A DNA stretch of 42,189 nt from Lachnospiraceae bacterium. Lineage in GTDB: Bacteria; Bacillota; Clostridia; Lachnospirales; Lachnospiraceae. Location: NCBI GenBank assembly GCA_021202465.1, contig JAJQCZ010000040.1, positions 1 to 42,189 on the forward strand. The letters are read 5' to 3'. The number at the start of each line of letters is the position of its first letter. Position 1 is the first letter of the stretch. Positions 33,732 through 42,140 of the stretch are shown one piece after another. A program made the position numbers and the translations under genes. The notes beneath the pieces were generated by a model. It was not told the DNA's origin and did not search any database. It saw nothing but the letters and a program-made list of their open reading frames with translations.

Positions 33732-33828
33732 TTCCGAGATGTATCCGATCCAACAAACGACCGTTTCTACGACTCCAGTTCGTTCACAAATACTGCATCG
33801 AAAAACCGTCTGTATTATTGCACGAGTC

Positions 33829-33874
33829 AAAAGGGCTCCCACAGCATAATGCTTCATACTGTGGGAGTCCTTTT
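33829..33874. terminator. Bidirectional terminator after dctP
   Basis: AAAAGG.CTCCCACAG pairs with CTGTGGGAG.CCTTTT around a 14-nt loop. T-runs occur on both strands. It lies about 70 nt past the dctP stop and 100 nt past the XRE gene. Confidence 0.88.
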
Positions 33875-33942
33875 GCAATATATGACGTCATCACCTGCGT
33901 CCTGTTAAAAGCTGAAGGAGAAGACACAGTGATTTGGGCAGA

Positions 33943-35115
33943 TTACTCCAGCGCCGCCATGACCTTATCCATGATCTCATCACCGACCGATTCACGGATC
34001 AGATCATAGGCAGGAGATGCAGCCTCGCGCATCTTCACATAATCTTCATCAGCGAAATCGATCACTTCCAGACCTGCATCAATCATGGTCTGCAATGCCT
34101 CTTCATTGGCCTCCATAGCCATCTCGTAGGAAACCTCATCCAGCTCATACTCCCAGATCCAGGTAATCAGTTCCTGATAATCCTCCGGCAGACTGTTGAA
34201 GAAATCCAGATTGATGTAGACACCGCTCCACATCACGGCATGGTTCGTGTTGATGACGTACTTCTGCTGCTCATACAGGTTACTGGACACGATCGTATCA
34301 TATGTATTCTCCTGCGTGTCCACCAGACCCTGCTGCAGAGCAATATACAGCTCAGAGAAAGCCAGAGGAGTAGGATTGCAGCCCCAGTCGCTCCAGTACT
34401 CCATGGATACCGTATTCTCCATGGTGCGGATATCCAGTCCGGCCAGCTCTTCATAAGAACGAATCTCCACATTGGAGGTCACTTCACGGAAACCGGACGG
34501 CATGAAGGGCAGAATCTTCATCCCCAGGCCTTCATAGATCTCTTCGGTCATTTCCCGCAGTTCCGTTCCGCGTCCGAACAGCTCCAACGCTTCCTCATCA
34601 CTGTTCACAAGATTCGGTGCGTCAAAGTAGGAGAGAGAGGCATCGGTCGTGCTTCCCGCTGTACCGCTCAGAATCTGAATGGTGCCGTCATGCATGGCCT
34701 GGTCATTCTCAGTGACCGTACCCAGCTGACCGTTGGGATAAATCGTGACCGTGATCTTTCCGTCAGACAGTTCTTCGATTCTCTCTTTGAACTTCAGGGC
34801 AACCTGATGTCCGGAAGAAGTCTCGGAAGCATTGTGAGACCAGATAATGTTGACCTCTTCGGTACTGGTCAACGTGGGAGCTTCACTGGAGGTGGACTGA
34901 TTTTCCGTATCCGCTGCTTCGGAGCCCTCTTCCGCCTCGGTCGCCTCATCCGTGGAATCCTCCGCTTCACCGGTGGTATCCTCTACGGCCGCCGTCGTGT
35001 CATCGGCAGCAGCTGTCGTATCCGTCGAACTGTCGGAGCTCGAACCGCACGCAGTCATCGCCAGAATCATGGCCGCAGCCAGAAGAAGAGCCAGCATTTT
35101 CTTTGTTGTTTTCAT
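33943..35115 (-). CDS. dctP: TRAP transporter substrate-binding lipoprotein (DctP type)
   Basis: 390 aa. The lipoprotein signal (MKTTKKMLALLLAAAMILAMTAC, Cys23) is followed by an acidic Ser/Thr/Asp/Glu-rich linker of about 55 residues. The DctP fold follows (VNIIWSHNASETSSGHQVALKFKERIEELSDGKITVTIYPNGQLG; RTMENTVSMEYWSDWGCNPTPLAFSELYIALQQGLVDTQENTYDTI). The binding arginine lies in GLDIRTMEN. It captures an organic acid outside the membrane and hands it to DctQM. Unusually for the family it is lipid-anchored with a long linker, fitting a Gram-positive cell. The last gene of the dctQ-dctM-dctP operon. Confidence 0.93.
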   Translation of the reverse strand: MKTTKKMLALLLAAAMILAMTACGSSSDSSTDTTAAADDTTAAVEDTTGEAEDSTDEATEAEEGSEAADTENQSTSSEAPTLTSTEEVNIIWSHNASETSSGHQVALKFKERIEELSDGKITVTIYPNGQLGTVTENDQAMHDGTIQILSGTAGSTTDASLSYFDAPNLVNSDEEALELFGRGTELREMTEEIYEGLGMKILPFMPSGFREVTSNVEIRSYEELAGLDIRTMENTVSMEYWSDWGCNPTPLAFSELYIALQQGLVDTQENTYDTIVSSNLYEQQKYVINTNHAVMWSGVYINLDFFNSLPEDYQELITWIWEYELDEVSYEMAMEANEEALQTMIDAGLEVIDFADEDYVKMREAASPAYDLIRESVGDEIMDKVMAALE

Positions 35116-35230
35116 TCTGTTCTTCCTTTCCCTATATGTTTTTTATTTTGTCTCCGGCTGAAAAAATCTGTTCGATCTTCACAGCAAAGTGACCATAAGA
35201 ATTGTATGTATATCTCTCTGTTCCTTCATA

Positions 35231-36517
35231 CTACAGCAAAATCAGTGAGATCGCAGGAACCACATTGATCAGGAGCAGTGCGACCAGGAAAAAGCAAATC
35301 GGAACGATTGCTTTCTTACCGACTGTCCACGAGCTCTCTCCGACCAGCGGCGAAGCAACAAAGAGGTTGATCCCCACCGGCGGGCTGACCAGACCGATCG
35401 CCAGGTTGACCACGAGGATCACACCGAACTGTACCGAATCAATGCCGAATCCATTCGCCGTAACCAGCAGGACCGGGCCCAGAATCGAGATCGCAGAGGC
35501 TGTATCCATAAACATACCGATCAGCAGAAGGATCAGGTTCAGTACCAGCAGGAAGGTATACTTATTGCTGAAGGTGCTGGTCACAATATTCGCGATCAGT
35601 GTCGGTGCCTGCAGCAGAGTCAGCACACGGCCCAGAGCAATCGCGAAGGCCAGCAGCAGGCAGATCGGTGCGTAGCTTCTCACCGCCGATTTCATGAAGG
35701 TCCACACCTCGCGCACCTTCATCGTGCGATAAATAAAACAGCTCACGATGATCGCATAGAACACGGACACACAGGCAGCCTCTGTCGGCGTCACAATGCC
35801 AGAATAGATACCGCCAAGGATGATTACCGGCGTGAGGATGGCCCAGAAGCCTTCCCGGAAAACACCAAACAGGCCTTTCTTTCTCAGTTCAGCCACACTG
35901 GCATCGATCTTCTCCCGATCTTCCCCGTGCTGTGTGCAATAAATCACACAGTAAAGCATGAGCAGCGCGGCAATCAGGAAACCGGGAATGATTCCGGCTG
36001 TAAACATATCTCCCACCGAAGTTCCCGTAGTAACACCGTACATGATGAAAGGAATACTCGGAGGAATGATGACGCCCAGACCTCCGGCTGTTGCCACGAT
36101 CGCTGCGGCAAAGACCTTATCGTACCCCAGATCTACCAGAATCGGGATACACATGGCTCCCACGGCCGCCACAGTCGCCGGACCGGAACCGGAAATCGCT
36201 CCGTAAAACAGACAGGTGATCACCACAGCACAAGGCATGCCTGCCCGAACTTTACCGATAAAATAAGCAAACACGTCAAACAGCTTCTTGGAAATACCTC
36301 CGTTGGCCATGATCGCTCCGGAAAGCATAAACAGAGGAATCGCCAGTGTCGGCGTAGAATCCCAGCCGGATTCGATCGCACGAATCAGATAATTGACATT
36401 GCCCGCGAAGGTGGGGTCTGTCAGCGTCGGCCACAGTGTGGCGAACATCATGGCTGCCGCGATGGGTACGCCCAAAAACAGCATGACCACAAACAAAGCC
36501 GCAACAATACCTAGCAT
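35231..36517 (-). CDS. dctM: TRAP transporter large permease (DctM type)
   Basis: 428 aa with about 12 membrane segments. YGAISGSGPATVAAVGAMCIPILVDLGYDKVFAAAIVATAGGLGVIIPPSIPFIMYG and IGLVSPPVGINLFVAS are hallmark stretches. It is the Na+-coupled transport subunit. The ATG (AGGAGG 7 nt upstream) overlaps the dctQ stop by 7 nt, so translation is coupled. It is about 115 nt upstream of dctP. It differs substantially from the dctM at 19748-21064. Confidence 0.94.
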   Translation of the reverse strand: MLGIVAALFVVMLFLGVPIAAAMMFATLWPTLTDPTFAGNVNYLIRAIESGWDSTPTLAIPLFMLSGAIMANGGISKKLFDVFAYFIGKVRAGMPCAVVITCLFYGAISGSGPATVAAVGAMCIPILVDLGYDKVFAAAIVATAGGLGVIIPPSIPFIMYGVTTGTSVGDMFTAGIIPGFLIAALLMLYCVIYCTQHGEDREKIDASVAELRKKGLFGVFREGFWAILTPVIILGGIYSGIVTPTEAACVSVFYAIIVSCFIYRTMKVREVWTFMKSAVRSYAPICLLLAFAIALGRVLTLLQAPTLIANIVTSTFSNKYTFLLVLNLILLLIGMFMDTASAISILGPVLLVTANGFGIDSVQFGVILVVNLAIGLVSPPVGINLFVASPLVGESSWTVGKKAIVPICFFLVALLLINVVPAISLILL

Positions 36518-37005
36518 GCTTTTTCCTCCTCCTTCTTTCCGAATGTCTTCCTGGTGTAGGAAATCAAATCCTGAACACAGCGGATGATACCCAGCCCCAT
36601 CCCCAACGGAAAAGCGGCATACACAACTTTGTAGGGCAGCTGCATCGCCGTGCTCAGCGCCGTCGTTGTGGCAATCAACCCAAATGAGTTATAAAAAATC
36701 ACAACATAGACAAAGAGCGTCAGCAGCTTCCCCGCATAATCAATCAGGATCTTCAACGGCCCGGGCATAAAATTCACAATCAGATCCACCCGCAGGCTCA
36801 GCCCCCTCCGCATGCAGTATCCCGCACTCAGCGCTCCTGTGTAGACAAAGCAAAACCGACAAAATTCCTCCGGCCATGACAGCGCGCTGCTGAAGCAGTA
36901 ACGCATGATGATCTGAAGCATCGTCACACAGCTGATCGCTGCCAGCAGCAACAGCATCAGGAACTCTTCCAGATCATTGTCCAGCCAATGCAGAACTTTC
37001 TTCAA
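36511..37005 (-). CDS. dctQ: TRAP transporter small permease (DctQ type)
   Basis: 164 aa with four membrane segments. FCRFCFVYTGALSAGYCMRRGLSLRVDLI is the typical DctQ stretch between helices 2 and 3. The start is TTG at 37005 with GGAGGAGG 5-8 nt upstream; no ATG is near. First gene of the TRAP operon. The 340-nt gap upstream to the AraC start is AT rich; I see no convincing minus-strand promoter in it. Confidence 0.9.
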   Translation of the reverse strand: MKKVLHWLDNDLEEFLMLLLLAAISCVTMLQIIMRYCFSSALSWPEEFCRFCFVYTGALSAGYCMRRGLSLRVDLIVNFMPGPLKILIDYAGKLLTLFVYVVIFYNSFGLIATTTALSTAMQLPYKVVYAAFPLGMGLGIIRCVQDLISYTRKTFGKKEEEKAC

Positions 37006-37255
37006 ATGTTCCTCCTCCTTTGCTTATTGATTCTGAAACAGGTCGTAAATCCATGTTCTCACACCTGTACATCTGATATCTTAGCATCGGGATTGACAAA
37101 AAACGAGGCAGTATGTCATCATCCCGCCGCAGAATCTCGCCCTGTTTTTTGTATATTTTTATGAATTCTACCGCGAATTTTCCTCTTTTTTTAAGAATCT
37201 GTCCATTTTAAAAAAGAATATTTACATTTTCTTCACATTTCACATCGTTCATCCA

Positions 37256-37284
37256 TTGAACTCGCCAATTGGGAGAGTTATAAT
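37256..37284 (+). promoter_or_regulatory. Promoter of AraC regulator copy 2
   Basis: TTGAAC (37256-37261) and TATAAT (37279-37284) are 17 nt apart, 62 nt before the ATG. The remainder of 37006-37345 holds no gene. Confidence 0.8.
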
Positions 37285-37345
37285 AATCAGGCAGATGTCT
37301 CCGGTTCTTCAGCCAGAGACCTGTCTTCCAAAGGAGATCCTCTTT

Positions 37346-38215
37346 ATGTTCAAATATACATTTTCCATTGCTTCCCCTGCGCCGGTCTATCCGATGCCGG
37401 CCATCTCACATATTTCCTATATTGACAATCTCCCGACCTGGAGTTATCCCTGGCATTCCCACGAAGACTATGAGATTGTTTATATTATGGAAGGAAATGG
37501 CTTCATGTACGTCAATTCCCGGCCCCTGCCCTGCGCCGCGGGTTCCATCGCCCTTACGCCTGTGAACGCCATGCATCGGCTTGCTTCCGCAGACGCGTCC
37601 CCCATGCCTTACTACAGTGTAGGATTGGCCATCCCGGACAAAACTGCGCCGGGTGAACTCATACAGTTTTTTGAACAGGAAGGCGCCGCTGTCACTTCCA
37701 GCGGCGCCAGTTTTCCTTTCATCCGTCAGACTTTCCAGCAACTGCTTCATCTTCTCTCCCGCAACAACGGGACAGCCGACCTGACGGTTCAAAGCCTGTG
37801 CTTTGCCCTGCTCCAGCTCACACGCGAGCTCTTTACCGAAAGCTCTCTGACTGTCCCCGCCCAGGACGATCTGCTGGCCAGCGAGATTCTCAATTATATC
37901 TCTGAGCATGCCTACAAGCCTCTTACCCTGGAGTCCCTGTCGAAGCAGTTTTATGTCAGCTCCACGCACCTGCGGCGTGTGTTTTCCAACGCCTACCATA
38001 TGTCCCCCATCGATTATGTGATTCACAATCGTATCACTTATGCAACAGAATACCTGTGGAACACAAACCTTCCCATCTCCGAGATCGCCCATCTGGTCGG
38101 CTATGAAAATACAACACACTTTACCAACCTCTTCGTAAAACGAATCGGCTGCACTCCCTCCGAATACCGAACCAAGCGGTTGGAATTTTCTCAGAAAATA
38201 TCCCCGGAAGCCTGA
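37346..38215 (+). CDS. AraC family transcriptional regulator (copy 2)
   Basis: 289 aa from ATG 37346, chosen because AAAGGAG lies 9 nt upstream; the frame extends 30 codons further upstream over the promoter. A cupin sensor with SYIDNLPTWSYPWHSHEDYEIVYIMEGNGFMYV is followed by two HTHs (LTLESLSKQFYVSSTHLRRVFSNAYHMSPIDYVIHNRITYATEYLWNTNLPISEIAHLVGYENTTHFTNLF). It is divergent from the complete TRAP operon and is its likely regulator. It shares long identical stretches with copy 1 at 22407-23294, in both the sensor and DNA-binding domains. Confidence 0.92.
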   Translation: MFKYTFSIASPAPVYPMPAISHISYIDNLPTWSYPWHSHEDYEIVYIMEGNGFMYVNSRPLPCAAGSIALTPVNAMHRLASADASPMPYYSVGLAIPDKTAPGELIQFFEQEGAAVTSSGASFPFIRQTFQQLLHLLSRNNGTADLTVQSLCFALLQLTRELFTESSLTVPAQDDLLASEILNYISEHAYKPLTLESLSKQFYVSSTHLRRVFSNAYHMSPIDYVIHNRITYATEYLWNTNLPISEIAHLVGYENTTHFTNLFVKRIGCTPSEYRTKRLEFSQKISPEA

Positions 38216-38240
38216 ACGCTCCGGGGATATTTTCTGTTTT
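38193..38240. terminator. Bidirectional terminator overlapping the end of the AraC gene
   Basis: AGAAAATATCCCCGGA pairs perfectly (16 bp) with TCCGGGGATATTTTCT, then GTTTTTTC follows on the plus strand. The AraC stop codon lies within the loop, and the LysR gene ends just downstream on the other strand, so both convergent genes use it. Confidence 0.9.
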
Positions 38241-38241
38241 T

Positions 38242-39144
38242 TCAATCATCGAGGCTCTCCCGAAAGATCCGTGCAAATTCACGGGTCGCCAGAGAGCGGT
38301 AGCTTCCCGCCGGATAGACGAGTGCCAGGTCCAGCCATACCCCCTCTTCTCCTACTGACAAATAAGCTGCTTCCGGATAATCGCCGACACAGGAACGGTA
38401 CGTGAAAGCCAGCCCAAGTCCCTGCCTGGCCATCGCCGCCGCAAAGGGTGCGGTTATATTCGTATTACGGGAAACAGGCTGCAAGCCGGCTTCTGTAAAC
38501 AGTTTTCTGGCAATATGTCCCAGGATCGTGTCCCGATCGCTGAGAATATACTCATAAGACGCTGTATCCGCCAGATCTACATACAATCGTCCATCCTCTC
38601 TGTATTTTGCTGCCTGCATCAGTTCATGATCCGGACTTGTCACCAGGATTACTTCATCCCGAACCAGCAGCTCCGTGTCCGATTTCAGACGGCTCAACGG
38701 AAGAACCAGAAGAGCCAGGTCCAGCTTTCCCCGCATCATTTCTTCTTCCAGAGCCATACTGTTCGCCTCAATGATATCCACATGAATATGAGGATATTTT
38801 TGGTAGAAAGCACGCATCACCTTCGGCAGCATATACATCCCCCGAAAGGTGCTGATTCCCAGCGTAATATGCCCGCTGATCAGCCCTTCAATATCAGACA
38901 CCTGGCTGCGCATCAGATGATACTGTTGAAGTATTTTCTGCGCATGGTCAAGCACAACACGTCCCGAGTCGGTAGGATACACGCCCGTAGAAGTCCGGCG
39001 AAACAATTTTGTTCCTAATTCAGCCTCATATTGCTGCAGGAACTGGCTCAGGCTCGACTGTGCCATGTACAGCTTCTCAGCCGCCCGGGAAATGCTTCCT
39101 TCTTCCGCGATCGTGACAATATACAGCATTTCTTTCATTTCCAT
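38242..39144 (-). CDS. LysR family transcriptional regulator
   Basis: 300 aa from ATG 39144 (AAGGAG 7 nt upstream). N-terminal winged HTH: MKEMLYIVTIAEEGSISRAAEKLYMAQSSLSQFLQQYEAELGTKLFRRTSTGVYPTDSGRVVLDHAQ. The substrate-binding domain follows from about residue 90 (GHITLGISTFRGMYMLPKVMRAFYQKYPHIHVDIIEANS). It is divergent from the DUF6282-MatC pair, the standard arrangement for a LysR regulator and its target operon. Confidence 0.93.
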   Translation of the reverse strand: MEMKEMLYIVTIAEEGSISRAAEKLYMAQSSLSQFLQQYEAELGTKLFRRTSTGVYPTDSGRVVLDHAQKILQQYHLMRSQVSDIEGLISGHITLGISTFRGMYMLPKVMRAFYQKYPHIHVDIIEANSMALEEEMMRGKLDLALLVLPLSRLKSDTELLVRDEVILVTSPDHELMQAAKYREDGRLYVDLADTASYEYILSDRDTILGHIARKLFTEAGLQPVSRNTNITAPFAAAMARQGLGLAFTYRSCVGDYPEAAYLSVGEEGVWLDLALVYPAGSYRSLATREFARIFRESLDD

Positions 39145-39219
39145 GCTTCTTCTCCTTCTTTCCATCGGTTTTTCCGATGGGTGATATATAATATTTTCTC
39201 TTTCCCCGATATCTCTTTC

Positions 39220-39248
39220 ATTATAAAATACAATCAACAGAAAAACAA
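39220..39248 (-). promoter_or_regulatory. Promoter of the LysR gene
   Basis: On the minus strand TTGTTT (39243-39248) and TATAAT (39220-39225) are 17 nt apart, 75 nt upstream of the start. Confidence 0.6.
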
Positions 39249-39253
39249 TGATC

Positions 39254-39267
39254 TGATAACTTTATCA
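39254..39267. promoter_or_regulatory. Perfect palindrome TGATAA-CT-TTATCA, probable LysR box
   Basis: A 14-bp palindrome in the divergent intergenic region, extended on both sides by GAT/ATC with one interruption. It fits the general LysR T-N11-A layout and lies just upstream of the LysR -35, where autoregulation and activation of the divergent operon would both be possible. Confidence 0.5.
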
Positions 39268-39314
39268 AATCATCCGCCGCAGATCATGCGAGAGAAAAGA
39301 AGGAGGAGAAAGTC

Positions 39315-40175
39315 ATGCCAGATGTATCACTCAGAGGCGTCATCGACATGCACGTTCACAGCAACCCGGATATCCGCAAGCGTGCTTATGATGACTTCGA
39401 GCTCATGGAAGCGGGAATCCGCGTCGGAGCACGGGCCATCGTCATCAAAACGCACCAGGGAACGACCATGGACCGGGCCTATCTCTGCAACCGCCACAAC
39501 GAGATCGTTCATGGCGGCAGCAACAACTTCACGATGTTTGGGAGTATCACTCTGAACCGCCAGGTCGGAGGACTGAATCCCGTCGCCACGGAGGTGGCTC
39601 TGAAGCTGGGAGCAAAGGTCGTATGGCTTCCCACGCAGAGCGCCCGCAATCACCTGCTAAAAAACAAAAAATCCACAGAGGGCTGCGTGGAGGTCGTACG
39701 GGATGGCAGGATCGTACCGGAACTTAATGATATTTTCCGCCTGGTGCAGGAGTATGACGCTGTTCTGGGAACCGCCCACGTCTCACCGGAGGAAGCCTTT
39801 GTTGTTGTGGAAGCCGCCCGGGATGCCGGTGTCAAAAAGATCGTCGTTACACACCCGGAATGGTGGCTGGTCGGCATGAGTCTTGAGGATCAGGTACGCA
39901 TCGCACGGGATTATGATGTATTGCTGGAACACTGCTACGCCCAGCCGCTGGGCGGCGGCAAGTACAAGAGCAACCTGTCCATGAACCTGGAAGCCATTCA
40001 GGCGGTGGGATATCGCAATATCCTGATCTCCACCGACGGAGGACAGACAGAGAATCCCTACTGGGAGCTGGCGCTTGCGGAGTATCTGCAGTATCTGAGC
40101 GATCATGGGATTCCCGAAGAACAGATCCGCTATATGACGCACGATCTGCCTGCCCGGCTTCTGGGCATTGAGTAA
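39315..40175 (+). CDS. DUF6282 family protein (amidohydrolase/PHP-like metal-dependent fold)
   Basis: 286 aa. Near the N-terminus it has a metal-type motif, IDMHVHSNPDIRKR (H13, H15 by position), then VIKTHQGTTMDRA, GTAHVSPEEA, VVTHPEWW and LISTDGGQTENPYW, resembling the metal ligands of TIM-barrel amidohydrolases. The family is uncharacterised as far as I know. GGAGGAG precedes the ATG. It is followed after 74 nt by a SLC13/MatC-like carrier and is divergent from a LysR gene, suggesting hydrolysis of an imported amide, lactone or cyclic compound (inference). Confidence 0.8.
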   Translation: MPDVSLRGVIDMHVHSNPDIRKRAYDDFELMEAGIRVGARAIVIKTHQGTTMDRAYLCNRHNEIVHGGSNNFTMFGSITLNRQVGGLNPVATEVALKLGAKVVWLPTQSARNHLLKNKKSTEGCVEVVRDGRIVPELNDIFRLVQEYDAVLGTAHVSPEEAFVVVEAARDAGVKKIVVTHPEWWLVGMSLEDQVRIARDYDVLLEHCYAQPLGGGKYKSNLSMNLEAIQAVGYRNILISTDGGQTENPYWELALAEYLQYLSDHGIPEEQIRYMTHDLPARLLGIE

Positions 40176-40249
40176 ATACCCCACAAGTCCGAATCAGCTC
40201 ATCTGAAAAACCGAAAATCATCAGCCATTCTGACATAAGGAGAAAAAAT

Positions 40250-41557
40250 ATGTTAAGTGTTCTTATCGTAGCAGCCATCGCCGTGGCCATCGCCCTCGGT
40301 TACCGAACCAAAATCAACACCGGTTTCTTCGCCATGGCCTTTGCCTATCTCATCGGATGTTTTTGTCTGGATATGTCCACCAAGGAAGTCATTGCCTCCT
40401 GGCCTATCAGCACCATGTTCGTCATCTTCTCCGTCTCTCTGTTCTACAATTTTGCCCTGGTAAACGGAACTCTGGAGAAGCTGGCCCGCTATCTGTTATA
40501 TGCCTGTCGTAGATTCCCGGGGCTGCTTCCTTTCGCCCTGTTCTTTGCGGCGACCATCATCGCCGCTCTGGGCGCCGGATTCTTTACCGTCCTGGCCTTC
40601 ATGGCGCCTGTCACTCTGCTGATCTGTGAAGAATCCAAAATGGATAAGCTGGTGGGAGCCGTCGCTGTCAACTGCGGCGCCCTGGCAGGCGGTAATTTCA
40701 TGACCAGCGGCCTGGGCATCGTATTCCGTGGCCTCATCGACACCGCCTATGAGGGGAGCAGCACCAGCATTGATTCCTTCTCGTGCAGCGCTCTCATCTT
40801 TGTCGCCAGCATCGTGTTCTCTCTGATTCTTATTGCCGGCTTTCGTTACATCCCCAGAGCCAACCGTCATATCGGAGAAGGTGTCACCTTCGAAAAGCCG
40901 GAACCCTTCACTGCGAAGCAGCGTACCAACCTGAATCTGATTCTTGTCATGATGGTCCTGGTTCTGGTCTTCCCGATTCTCCACATCATCCTGCCGAATG
41001 CAGAGCTCATCACAACCATTAACAGCAAGATCGACGTGGGACTGGTCGCCATCCTCTTCTCGATCATCGCTCTGTTCCTGGATCTGGCTCCGCAGAAGGA
41101 AGTCATCGCAAAGATCCCCTGGAACACCATCCTCATGATCTGCGGTGTCGGCATGCTGATTCAGGTAGCGATCAATGCCGGTACCATCGACGCTCTGGCA
41201 ACATGGATTGGCTCCAGTCTGCCTGTCTTCCTGGTTCCCATCGCCTTCAGCATCGTCGGCGCCTTCATGAGCTTCTTCTCCAGCACGACTGGTGTCGTCT
41301 GCCCGGCTCTGTTCCCGCTGATTCCGGCTCTGGCTGCATCCACGGGGCTGAATCCCATGGTACTCTTCGCCTGCACAGTCATCGGCGCTCAGAGCTCCGC
41401 CATTTCTCCCTTCTCCTCCGGCGGCAGCCTCATCCTGGGAAGCTGTTCGGAAGAAGAAGAGCGAAATGCTCTCTTCCCCCGTCTGCTGTTCGTAGGAGTC
41501 CCCTGCAGCGTGGCGCTGGCGGCCGTATTCAATCTGGTTCTGTCCTTCATTCTATGA
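40250..41557 (+). CDS. SLC13/MatC-like dicarboxylate carrier
   Basis: 435 aa with about 11-12 hydrophobic segments. N-terminal VAIALGYRTKINTGFFAMAFAYLIGCF with WPISTMFVIFSVSLFYNFALVNGTLEKLARYLLYACR matches the MatC N-terminal family (malonate/dicarboxylate carrier). The second half repeats the ion-transporter superfamily layout (VGLVAILFSIIALFLDLAPQKEVIAKIPWNTILMICGVGMLIQV and SSAISPFSSGGSLILGSC). AAGGAG lies 7 nt before the ATG. It probably imports a carboxylate for the DUF6282 protein; the substrate is not determinable. Confidence 0.85.
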   Translation: MLSVLIVAAIAVAIALGYRTKINTGFFAMAFAYLIGCFCLDMSTKEVIASWPISTMFVIFSVSLFYNFALVNGTLEKLARYLLYACRRFPGLLPFALFFAATIIAALGAGFFTVLAFMAPVTLLICEESKMDKLVGAVAVNCGALAGGNFMTSGLGIVFRGLIDTAYEGSSTSIDSFSCSALIFVASIVFSLILIAGFRYIPRANRHIGEGVTFEKPEPFTAKQRTNLNLILVMMVLVLVFPILHIILPNAELITTINSKIDVGLVAILFSIIALFLDLAPQKEVIAKIPWNTILMICGVGMLIQVAINAGTIDALATWIGSSLPVFLVPIAFSIVGAFMSFFSSTTGVVCPALFPLIPALAASTGLNPMVLFACTVIGAQSSAISPFSSGGSLILGSCSEEEERNALFPRLLFVGVPCSVALAAVFNLVLSFIL

Positions 41558-41611
41558 TAACGGAGCAGACCTTCGAGCCTGCAGACGACAAGCGATACAA
41601 ATTCTCTGATA

Positions 41612-41650
41612 GTGAGCCCCTCTTCTTTATGAAGACGGGGCTCACTTTTT
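41612..41650 (+). terminator. Terminator after the SLC13/MatC gene
   Basis: GTGAGCCCC.TCTTC pairs with GAAGA.GGGGCTCAC around TTTAT, followed by TTTTT. About 55 nt past the stop. Confidence 0.9.
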
Positions 41651-41683
41651 CATCTGCCGGACAGGTTCTTTCTATAAGACAAC

Positions 41684-41706
41684 AAAAAACACCTTGCGGT
41701 GTTTTT
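41684..41706 (-). terminator. Terminator after tRNA-Thr
   Basis: AAAAACACC, loop GCAA, GGTGTTTTT, followed on the minus strand by T-rich sequence. It starts 4 nt past the tRNA 3' end. Confidence 0.88.
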
Positions 41707-41709
41707 GCA

Positions 41710-41782
<73 letters not shown>

Positions 41783-41824
41783 AAATATGGGGATGTATCT
41801 TCAAAACTTCATATCAATAGTTGG

Positions 41825-41853
41825 ATGATAACACAAATAGACTTCTAAGTCAA
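41825..41853 (-). promoter_or_regulatory. Promoter of tRNA-Thr
   Basis: On the minus strand TTGACT (41848-41853) and TATCAT (41825-41830) are 17 nt apart, 43 nt before the tRNA. The tRNA can therefore be transcribed independently of the rRNA genes upstream. Confidence 0.75.
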
Positions 41854-41881
41854 TAAGTTCATGACTTTGCTTTCTAGTGTC

Positions 41882-42128
41882 GCGGTCATTCGTATTCTCA
41901 CTTCGTTCGAATACTCATGAAATTTGCTTCGCAAATGTTCACACTCCGTGAAATCCGCAGTCCCGGATGCCAGCATCCGTTCCTGCTCCTTTCCCGTCGT
42001 ATGACCGCTCTTAGCAGCTCTGCTAAGCTCAGCGTTCGCCTGATGGCTCCGCTTCGCTAAGCGACGCTTGCATACATGAAACTTAGCGCTCAGCTATCGC
42101 CTTACGGCTCTGCTTCGCTGAGTTTCAT
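41882..42128. repeat. Hairpin-rich spacer downstream of 23S rRNA
   Basis: Four successive fold-back modules. 41882-42008: GCGGTCAT/ATGACCGC enclosing GTATTC/GAATAC, ATTTGC TTC GCAAAT and CGGATGC CA GCATCCG. 42010-42027: CTTAGCAG CT CTGCTAAG. 42031-42068: AGCGT/ACGCT. 42076-42128: ATGAAACT/AGTTTCAT. It holds no gene and no 5S rRNA. One part, GCTATCGCCTTAC, resembles GCTATCGCCCTAC in the rpsL-rpsG gap. Confidence 0.6.
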
Positions 42129-42140
42129 TGTAACCTATGA

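Noticed and set aside
41882-42128. CRISPR array or 5S rRNA in the spacer
   Set aside because: No regular direct repeats, and none of the conserved 5S segments could be found on either strand.
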